From CSBr16-57R1 sp041163265 (GTDB lineage: Bacteria; Actinomycetota; Nitriliruptoria; Nitriliruptorales; Nitriliruptoraceae): DNA of 11,935 nucleotides. The translations under genes and the position numbers were made by a program. Under the pieces are notes generated by a model, which was given only the letters and a program-made list of their open reading frames with translations, was not told the origin of the DNA and searched no databases. Of this stretch, positions 6,691 to 11,935 are shown in pieces (position 1 is the first letter of the stretch; the number at the start of each line of letters is the position of its first letter). The stretch lies in contig JBEARL010000037.1 in assembly GCA_041163265.1 (NCBI GenBank), positions 1 through 11,935 of the forward strand. The letters run 5' to 3'.

Positions 6691-7503
6691 ATGGCCGGGG
6701 AGACGGACGGACGGGCGGGGGCGGCCGCGGCGGCCGAGGTCGGTGCGCGGCTCCGGGACGCCCGTGAGGCCCGCGGTGCGACCGTCGCCGACTGCGCCGC
6801 CTCGCTCCGGGCCAGGGCCGACCAGCTGCGGGCGCTCGAGGCCGGCCGGCTCGACGTGTTCGGCGGCGAGGTCTACGCCCGGGGGTTCGTGCGGTCGTAC
6901 GCGCGCCTGCTGGGGCTCGACCCGGGTCCGCTGCTGAGCGAGCTGGGCGCGACGGCCACCGCGGACGCGCTCGACCGCCTCCGGGACCTGCCGACCGAGC
7001 GCCGTCCCTCGGACCGTCGCGCGCCGGCCCTGCTGGTCGTCGGGGCGCTGGTCGTCGTGGCCGGGCTCGTGGTCGCGGCGGCGCTGCGCCTGGGCGACGT
7101 CCGGACGCCGGACGCGGCGCCGCCCCCCTCGACGGTCGATCCCGACGATGGGGCGGCCGCCGCGGCGTCCCCGGCCCCGAGTCCGACGCCGGCACCGCCC
7201 GCGGTCCCCGCCGTGCAGGCCGCGCCCGTCGCGCTGGTGCTGACCCTGGAGGCGCCGTCGTGGCTCGAGGTCGTGGCCGACGGCGTGGTCGTCGAACCGG
7301 GACGGACGGCCCCCGCGGGCGAGACGCTGCGCTTCGAGGCGGAGCTCGCGGTCGTCGTCCGCTACGGCAACGCCGGCGGGGTGCGTGCCGAGCTGAACGG
7401 GGACGACCTCGGGCCGCAGGGGGCGTCGGGCCAGGTGGTCCGCATCGGCTACGGACCCGACGGCGTCCTGCCCGAACCGCCCGCCGCCGCGCCCGCGGGG
7501 TGA
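6691..7503 (+). CDS. RodZ-like membrane-anchored helix-turn-helix protein
   Basis: The 270-residue protein has RodZ architecture. An N-terminal HTH (about 15-85) shows EVGARLRDAREARGATVADCAASLRARADQLRALEAG and then YARGFVRSYARLLGLDP, the helix pattern of the HTH_25/RodZ family. A single membrane helix lies at about 111-133. An Ala/Pro/Ser-rich linker (139-178) leads to an extracytoplasmic beta domain of the DUF4115 type (180-255: APSWLEVVADG...GNAGGVRAELNG). In rod-shaped bacteria RodZ links MreB filaments to the wall-synthesis machinery; some family members also bind nucleic acid. The neighbourhood between ftsK and pgsA matches that of the RodZ homologue YmfM in Bacillus. The start at 6691 has only weak purine-rich sequence upstream. 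No mreB gene lies in this window, so a shape role is inferred from the family alone. Confidence 0.85.
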   Translation: MAGETDGRAGAAAAAEVGARLRDAREARGATVADCAASLRARADQLRALEAGRLDVFGGEVYARGFVRSYARLLGLDPGPLLSELGATATADALDRLRDLPTERRPSDRRAPALLVVGALVVVAGLVVAAALRLGDVRTPDAAPPPSTVDPDDGAAAAASPAPSPTPAPPAVPAVQAAPVALVLTLEAPSWLEVVADGVVVEPGRTAPAGETLRFEAELAVVVRYGNAGGVRAELNGDDLGPQGASGQVVRIGYGPDGVLPEPPAAAPAG

Positions 7504-7529
7504 GCGCGGGACCGGGCGACCGTCCGGCG

Positions 7530-7535
7530 TAGGCT
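7530..7535 (+). promoter_or_regulatory. candidate -10 element (TAGGCT) upstream of pgsA
   Basis: The third copy of TAGGCT lies 47 nt before the pgsA GTG start, in the 79-nt gap after the RodZ-like gene. It suggests that pgsA-cinA can be transcribed separately from the upstream gene. No clear -35 is seen. Confidence 0.42.
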
Positions 7536-7573
7536 CGTCCGAGCGGCCCGCGGGCGCGGGGTCGGCGGCGGAC

Positions 7574-7579
7574 GGAGGG
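7574..7579 (+). promoter_or_regulatory. ribosome binding site of pgsA
   Basis: GGAGGG is the strongest Shine-Dalgarno match in this part of the window and ends three bases before the GTG at 7583. It fixes that GTG as the start. Confidence 0.65.
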
Positions 7580-7582
7580 CCC

Positions 7583-8212
7583 GTGTCGGAACGGACCCCG
7601 CGGCCGACCGTGATCGCACGGCGGCGACCCTGGATCCCGAACGTCGTGACGTTCCTGCGGGCCGCGCTCGTGCCGCCCCTGCTGGTCCTGCTCTCGGTCG
7701 CCCGCGACGTCCCCTCGGCCCGGTGGTGGGCGCTCGGGGTCTTCCTCGTCGCGGCGCTGACCGACACGCTCGACGGCTGGGCCGCCCGGCGCTGGCAGGG
7801 GGTGACGGCGTTCGGGGCCCTGGCCGACCCGCTGGCCGACAAGCTGCTGATCGTCGGCGCGCTGGTCTCGCTGGCCATCGTCGGCGACGCGCCGTGGTGG
7901 GTCGTCGCGGTCGTCGCCGCCCGCGAGGCCGCCGTCACCGGGCTGCGGCTGGCCGTCGTCCGGCGGGCCGGCGTCGTCGTCCCCGCGAGTCCCTGGGGCA
8001 AGCTCAAGACCGTCGCCCAGATGGTCGCGATCGGCGTCGCGATCCTGCCGGGGGCGCCGGTCCGCCTGGTCGAGGCGCTCTACGTCGCCGCGGTCGTGCT
8101 GACCGTCGGCTCGGGCGTCGACTACGCGGTCCGGATGCGCGCCCCGCTGCGGGCGGCCCGCGCCGGTGCCCGGCCGGTGGCCGGAGCGGGCGACGCGTCG
8201 GTGGCCGCGTGA
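7583..8212 (+). CDS. pgsA: CDP-diacylglycerol-glycerol-3-phosphate 3-phosphatidyltransferase (PgsA)
   Basis: This is a membrane-embedded CDP-alcohol phosphatidyltransferase of 209 residues. It would join CDP-diacylglycerol and glycerol-3-phosphate to give phosphatidylglycerophosphate, the precursor of phosphatidylglycerol and cardiolipin. The family signature DxxDGxxARx8GxxxDxxxD is complete: Asp61, Asp64-Gly65, Ala68-Arg69, Gly78, Asp82 and Asp86, followed by Lys87. PNVVTFLRAALVPPLLVLL (19-37) matches the usual N-terminal PNxLTxxR segment. About five or six hydrophobic segments follow, ending near YVAAVVLTVGSGVDYAV. A flexible Ala/Gly/Arg tail closes the protein. Substrate specificity within this superfamily cannot be read from the motif alone; the neighbours (RodZ-like before, cinA and recA after) are those of pgsA in many Gram-positive genomes. 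The stop overlaps the cinA GTG by 4 bp. Confidence 0.9.
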   Translation: MSERTPRPTVIARRRPWIPNVVTFLRAALVPPLLVLLSVARDVPSARWWALGVFLVAALTDTLDGWAARRWQGVTAFGALADPLADKLLIVGALVSLAIVGDAPWWVVAVVAAREAAVTGLRLAVVRRAGVVVPASPWGKLKTVAQMVAIGVAILPGAPVRLVEALYVAAVVLTVGSGVDYAVRMRAPLRAARAGARPVAGAGDASVAA

Positions 8213-9501
8213 GCGAGCGGCACCCGCGGGCGGCCGTCCTCTCGGTCGGGAGCGAGCTGCTGCTCGGCGACCTGACCGACACGAACGCGACGTGGATGAG
8301 CGTCCGGCTGAAGGAGCGTGGGGTCGAGGTCGTCCACCACCTGGCCGTCGGTGACGACCTCGAGGCGATCGTCGCCGCGCTGCGGTGGCTCGCCGAGCGC
8401 GCGGACCTCGTCGTCGTCGGCGGCGGGCTGGGGCCGACCTCCGACGACCTGACCCGCGAGGCGGTCGCCGCCGCGGCCGGCCTGGACCTCGAGCACCGCG
8501 AGGACCTCGAGGAGGCCATCCTCGCCCGGTTCGTCGCCATGGGCCGGTCGATGGCGCCACGGAACCGTCGGCAGGCCCGCGTGCCGGTGGGGGCGACGGC
8601 GTGGCCGCCGGCGGGGACCGCGCCGGCCTTCGCCGTCGACCTCGCCGTCGACGGGGTGGACGGGCCTCGGAGCGCCCGCGTGGTGGCGCTGCCCGGCGTG
8701 CCCTGGGAGGCGCAGGAGCTGTGGGACGACGCCGTCGGCACCGCCCTCGACGCGCTCGGGGCGACCGGGGCGACCGTGACGCGCACGGTTCGGGTCGTGG
8801 GCCGCGGCGAGTCCGAGGTCGCGGCGGTCGTCGAGCCGCTGCTCGAGGGCGTCGCCGGCGTCACGCTGGCCTTCCTCGCGCGGCGGCGGGCCGTGCACGT
8901 GCGGCTCACCGCGACCGGTGCGGACGCGGCCGACGCGCGGGCGCGCACGCAGCCGGCCGTCGACGCGGTCGTCGCGGCGCTCGGGTCCGCCGTCGTCGGC
9001 CTCGACGAGGAGGACCTCGAGGCGCTGGTGCTGCGCCGCCTCGCGGCGCGCGGCGAGACGCTGGCGACGGCCGAGTCCGCGACCGCCGGCGCCGTCGCGG
9101 CCCGCCTGGCCGAGGTCCCGGGGGCGTCGCGGGTGCTGGTCGGCGGACTCGTGGTCTACGCCGACGCGGCCAAGGCGCGCCTCGCCGGCCTCGACGCGGA
9201 CCTCGTGGCCCGCGAGGGCGCCGTCTCGGCGCCGGTGACCGCGGCGCTGGCCCGCGCCGCGCGCGAGCGGGCCGGGGCGGACTGGGGGCTGGCCGTGACG
9301 GGGGTGGCGGGTCCGGGACCGCTCGCGGCGCCCGACGGGACCGAGCTGCCCGAGGGGACCTGCCACTGGGCGGTCTGCGGACCCGACGGGGAGGTCCACG
9401 TCGAGGGGCGACGCCTCACCGGCGACCGCGCGGCCGTCCGCGAGCGGCTCGGCTCAGCCGCCCTCGACCTGCTCCGTCGCGTCCTCGGCGACGGGGGCTG
9501 A
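8209..9501 (+). CDS. cinA: CinA-family protein (nicotinamide-nucleotide amidase / competence-damage-inducible protein)
   Basis: The protein has 430 residues, the normal length of two-domain CinA. The N-terminal MoCF-type domain shows VLSVGSELLLGDLTDTNATWMS (10-31) and GGGLGPTSDDLT (71-82), as in CinA proteins with ADP-ribose pyrophosphatase activity. A middle segment (about 180-270) leads to the C-terminal PncC domain, which in characterised members deamidates NMN. There TAESATAG (287-294) stands where AESCTGG is usual: the Ser (290) and Thr (292) are kept, but Cys is Ala and the first Gly is Ala. GVAGPGPLAAPDGTELPEGT (365-384) replaces the usual GxAGPGG...KPVGT. The GTG start overlaps the pgsA stop by 4 bp and has no good ribosome binding site of its own, so coupling is likely. 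The 3' end overlaps the convergent exonuclease gene by 48 bp. Family is secure; activity of the amidase half is less so. Confidence 0.93.
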   Translation: MSERHPRAAVLSVGSELLLGDLTDTNATWMSVRLKERGVEVVHHLAVGDDLEAIVAALRWLAERADLVVVGGGLGPTSDDLTREAVAAAAGLDLEHREDLEEAILARFVAMGRSMAPRNRRQARVPVGATAWPPAGTAPAFAVDLAVDGVDGPRSARVVALPGVPWEAQELWDDAVGTALDALGATGATVTRTVRVVGRGESEVAAVVEPLLEGVAGVTLAFLARRRAVHVRLTATGADAADARARTQPAVDAVVAALGSAVVGLDEEDLEALVLRRLAARGETLATAESATAGAVAARLAEVPGASRVLVGGLVVYADAAKARLAGLDADLVAREGAVSAPVTAALARAARERAGADWGLAVTGVAGPGPLAAPDGTELPEGTCHWAVCGPDGEVHVEGRRLTGDRAAVRERLGSAALDLLRRVLGDGG

Positions 9502-10176
9502 CGCCGGCCCGCGCGCGGGCTCCCGCGCCGGGTCCCGCGTCAGGACGGGGCGGGGGACCGGCGGGGGCAGCGGGTCGCCAGCGGCGCGGATCCGACCGAG
9601 CTCCTCCCAGACGCGGTCGAAGCACCGCATCGTCTGCTGCGCGTCGTACAGCGCGCCGTGCGCCAGCGCCGGGTCGTGGGGGACGCCGAGCGACGCGCAG
9701 AGGCCCGCGACGCCGCGGGGCACCTCGGGGGCGGCGGCGAGCAGCGGCATCGCCAGCGTCCCGACGTCGAGGAGGTGGTGGTCCCACGTCGGGGTCCGCC
9801 CGACGCGCTGGCAGGCCTGGAGCAGGTGCCGCGCGTCGAAGTCGGGGACGACGCCGACGAGGACCGCGCCGGCCGCGTCGGCGAGGAACGCGTCGATCCA
9901 CTCGGCGTCCGGCGTCCGCGGCGCGTCCGAGAGCCGGCCGTGGTACCGCGAGATCTCGAGCGCGATCGGCTCGGCGTGGTCCAGCGTGTGCTCGGGCACG
10001 ACGACGCGCTCGCGCTGCGAGCCGTCGGGCTCGCGGACGATCCAGGCGACCTCGGTCAGCTGGTGCACGCGGTGGTCGAGGCCGGTGGCCTCGGTGTCCA
10101 CGAAGACCAGTCGCGGCGCCCGCGGGTCGGGGCGCGGGGGCGGCGCGTCCGGGGCGGGCACGGCGGCGTCGCTCAC
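9454..10176 (-). CDS. DEDDh-family 3'-5' exonuclease (DnaQ/RNase T-like)
   Basis: The 240-residue protein has the three exonuclease motifs of the DEDDh group: Exo I VFVDTEATGLD (Asp27, Glu29), Exo II GVVPDFDARHLL (Asp114) and Exo III AHGALYDAQQT (His163, Asp168). These four acidic residues bind two metal ions in the family, and the His is the general base. The N-terminal 20 and C-terminal 40 residues are Pro/Ala/Arg-rich and probably disordered. The length fits a free-standing nuclease or proofreading-type subunit rather than a polymerase. Whether it acts on DNA or RNA cannot be told. The GTG start at 10176 is supported by GGGAGG at 10190-10185 (8 nt spacing) and a TAGGGT hexamer further up. 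It is divergent from recA and overlaps the cinA end by 48 bp tail-to-tail. Proximity to recA hints at DNA repair but is only context. Confidence 0.9.
   Translation of the reverse strand: MSDAAVPAPDAPPPRPDPRAPRLVFVDTEATGLDHRVHQLTEVAWIVREPDGSQRERVVVPEHTLDHAEPIALEISRYHGRLSDAPRTPDAEWIDAFLADAAGAVLVGVVPDFDARHLLQACQRVGRTPTWDHHLLDVGTLAMPLLAAAPEVPRGVAGLCASLGVPHDPALAHGALYDAQQTMRCFDRVWEELGRIRAAGDPLPPPVPRPVLTRDPAREPARGPASAPVAEDATEQVEGG
9507..9520 (+). terminator. perfect 14-bp palindrome just after cinA, possible terminator
   Basis: GCCCGCGCGCGGGC is its own reverse complement and begins 6 nt after the cinA stop, inside the 3' coding part of the convergent exonuclease gene. It can fold as a 5-bp stem with a 4-nt loop. 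There is no T-run, and at this GC content such palindromes can arise by chance. Confidence 0.25.
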
Positions 10177-10184
10177 GGCTGCGG

Positions 10185-10190
10185 CCTCCC
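10185..10190 (-). promoter_or_regulatory. ribosome binding site of the exonuclease gene
   Basis: GGGAGG on the minus strand lies 8 nt before the GTG at 10176 and fixes that start. Confidence 0.6.
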
Positions 10191-10218
10191 GCCGCGGTGC
10201 GGGAGCGCGGCGCGGCGG

Positions 10219-10224
10219 ACCCTA
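10219..10224 (-). promoter_or_regulatory. candidate -10 element (TAGGGT) of the exonuclease gene
   Basis: On the minus strand TAGGGT (TANNNT class, within GCTAGGGT) lies 42 nt before the GTG start, leaving room for a leader of about 35 nt that contains the GGGAGG site. No -35 match is evident. Confidence 0.42.
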
Positions 10225-10244
10225 GCCCCCACCGGCGGCCCCGC

Positions 10245-10273
10245 CCCCGGGGCCCCGAGCCCCGGGCCCCGAG
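10245..10273 (+). repeat. tandem GC-rich unit, CCCCGGGGCCCCGAG then CCCCGGGCCCCGAG
   Basis: Two adjacent copies (10245-10259 and 10260-10273) differ by one G. They lie directly upstream of the exonuclease promoter and next to the hairpin at 10275-10293. Confidence 0.5.
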
Positions 10274-10274
10274 T

Positions 10275-10293
10275 CCCGGACCACGGGTCCGGG
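10275..10293. repeat. perfect 8-bp inverted repeat with 3-nt loop
   Basis: CCCGGACC (10275-10282) and GGTCCGGG (10286-10293) are separated by ACG. It lies upstream of both divergent genes, so it does not end a known transcript. It could be a regulator site, or terminate an antisense or unrecognised small transcript. Confidence 0.45.
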
Positions 10294-10475
10294 CAGGCCG
10301 GAGCCCCGCGGTGGGTCGGGGTTCCGGTGGACCGGTGGGAGGGCCGGTCCGGGCGGCGCCGTGGCGCCGCGTGGCCGTCGCGGGGGAGACGCCCGCCCGG
10401 CACGTCCGCCGGGGGAGAGCCGGCGACGACGTCACCGTAGGAGGGCGCGGTGACGGGGTGGTGACCGGAGGGGGA

Positions 10476-10523
10476 CGGTCCGGGGGCGGTCCGGAGCCGC
10501 CCGGGGCCGGTCCGGGGGCGGTC
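10476..10523 (+). repeat. 16-bp perfect direct repeat, 32-bp period, upstream of the recA promoter
   Basis: CGGTCCGGGGGCGGTC occurs at 10476-10491 and again at 10508-10523. The copies are offset by 32 bp, about three helical turns, and end 24 bp before the recA -35 element. Shorter relatives containing GGTCCGGG occur at 10286 and 10346. Confidence 0.55.
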
Positions 10524-10547
10524 GGGCCGGCCGGCCGGGGCGGTTCG

Positions 10548-10576
10548 TGGACATCGAACGGATGTTCGACTACGGT
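10548..10576 (+). promoter_or_regulatory. recA promoter (-35 TGGACA, 17-bp spacer, -10 TACGGT)
   Basis: TGGACA (10548-10553) and TACGGT (10571-10576) are separated by exactly 17 bp, a standard sigma-70/SigA arrangement and the best promoter in the window. The start would be near 10583, giving a leader of about 110 nt before the recA GTG. A second TACGGT at 10625-10630 could be a weaker downstream promoter. Confidence 0.75.
10554..10569. promoter_or_regulatory. LexA (SOS) box in the recA promoter
   Basis: TCGAAC-GGAT-GTTCGA is a perfect inverted repeat matching the Gram-positive/actinobacterial LexA consensus GAACN4GTTC, with extended TCGAAC/GTTCGA arms. It occupies all but one base of the spacer between the -35 and -10 elements, so bound LexA would block RNA polymerase. 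recA should therefore be induced by DNA damage. Confidence 0.88.
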
Positions 10577-10691
10577 TCTCCACAGGTCGCGCAGGACCTC
10601 CTGCCGGCCCGGGTGCGGCACCTCTACGGTCGCCGGCCCGCACCCCCGACGACACGGGCCGGCCAGGGGCCGGCGCAGGACGGAGACCGCA

Positions 10692-11732
<1,041 letters not shown>

Positions 11733-11733
11733 G

Positions 11734-11935
11734 GTGCCCCGGGACGCCGAGGCCTGGCTCGCCGAGCGCGGCGTCGTCCGCGAGCCCGTCGTCGCGGCGC
11801 CGGTCGACGGACCGCCCACGGGCGTCGCCGTGACCGGCCCGGCGCCGGCCACTGTGCCGGCGCCCGGGCCCGACGAGGTCCGCGACCTCGCCCGGCAGGT
11901 CGCCCGGGACCGGGCGGCGCAGCCGGGCCCGGCAC
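11734..11935 (+). CDS. recX: probable regulatory protein RecX, N-terminal part (3' end outside window)
   Basis: An open frame from the GTG at 11734 runs off the right edge (67 codons seen). RecX binds and restrains RecA filaments and is usually encoded directly after recA in actinobacteria. The evidence here is position, the 1-nt gap from recA and a GAGGA site; the visible residues do not yet reach the three-helix RecX repeats. They read as a short helical start (DAEAWLAERGVV), an Ala/Pro/Val-rich linker and another helix (DEVRDLARQVARDRAAQ), consistent with the poorly conserved N-terminal extension of actinobacterial RecX. Another recA-linked gene cannot be excluded. Confidence 0.55.
   Translation, partial: MPRDAEAWLAERGVVREPVVAAPVDGPPTGVAVTGPAPATVPAPGPDEVRDLARQVARDRAAQPGPA

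Larger units (their letters stand above)
10225..10547. other. divergent intergenic region between exonuclease and recA, no gene seen
   Basis: This stretch has no frame that looks like protein by composition or motif. It holds GC-rich repeats and inverted repeats: a doubled CCCCGGG(G)CCCCGAG unit, an 8-bp hairpin at 10275-10293, a CGGCGCC-GT-GGCGCCG hairpin at 10354-10369, a GTCACCG/CGGTGAC inverted repeat at 10431-10454 and a 16-bp direct repeat at 10476-10523. These may be protein-binding or structural sites. Some will be chance products of the extreme GC content. Confidence 0.6.

Noticed and set aside
8385..10691. Very long upstream extension of the recA frame through cinA and the exonuclease
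   Set aside because: It is a shadow frame without domains. RecA has its normal N-terminus at 10692, with its own promoter and ribosome binding site.
10547..10691. A small gene in the recA leader or a plus-strand frame starting at 10547
   Set aside because: That frame overlaps the promoter and then runs out of phase through recA with Arg-rich shadow sequence.

Overview
This is a very GC-rich bacterial chromosome segment whose coding bias is overwhelmingly G/C at third codon positions. It carries a conserved housekeeping neighbourhood. The gene order thyX-dapA-rnj-ftsK-(rodZ-like)-pgsA-cinA-recA-recX points to an actinobacterium: Mycobacterium tuberculosis has thyX, dapA, rnj, ftsK, pgsA, recA and recX in the same order. 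A RodZ-like gene before pgsA and cinA before recA resembles the Bacillus arrangement. With the apparent two-domain ThyX, this suggests a deep-branching actinobacterial class (Nitriliruptoria- or Thermoleophilia-like). That placement is inference from recall, not from a search.

Left part (1-3626): the 3' end of a ThyX-family protein with an altered signature motif, then dapA (lysine/diaminopimelate synthesis) overlapping rnj (ribonuclease J) by 4 bp. Middle (3627-6690): ftsK, whose stop lies 12 nt from the stop of a convergent 92-aa secreted or membrane protein of unknown function. A single 7-bp hairpin contains both stop codons. The small gene appears to be leaderless. Right-centre (6691-10176): a RodZ-like membrane-anchored HTH protein, then pgsA and cinA overlapping by 4 bp, all on the plus strand. 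A DEDDh exonuclease on the minus strand overlaps the end of cinA tail-to-tail by 48 bp. Right end (10177-11935): a 515-nt divergent intergenic region with GC-rich repeats and hairpins, a textbook SOS-controlled recA promoter with the LexA box filling the -35/-10 spacer, recA, and the start of a probable recX one nucleotide downstream.

Functionally, the window joins nucleotide and cell-wall precursor supply (thyX, dapA), RNA turnover (rnj), chromosome segregation at division (ftsK), cell shape and membrane lipid (rodZ-like, pgsA), nucleotide salvage (cinA) and DNA repair (exonuclease, recA, recX). A recurring TAGGCT-type hexamer (TANNNT class) lies at most gene junctions and probably marks -10 promoter elements.

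I found no RNA genes, CRISPR arrays, insertion sequences or phage genes, and no convincing undescribed system. The most interesting points are the altered ThyX motif, the small leaderless membrane-protein gene, the shared stop-codon hairpin and the repeat architecture upstream of recA.
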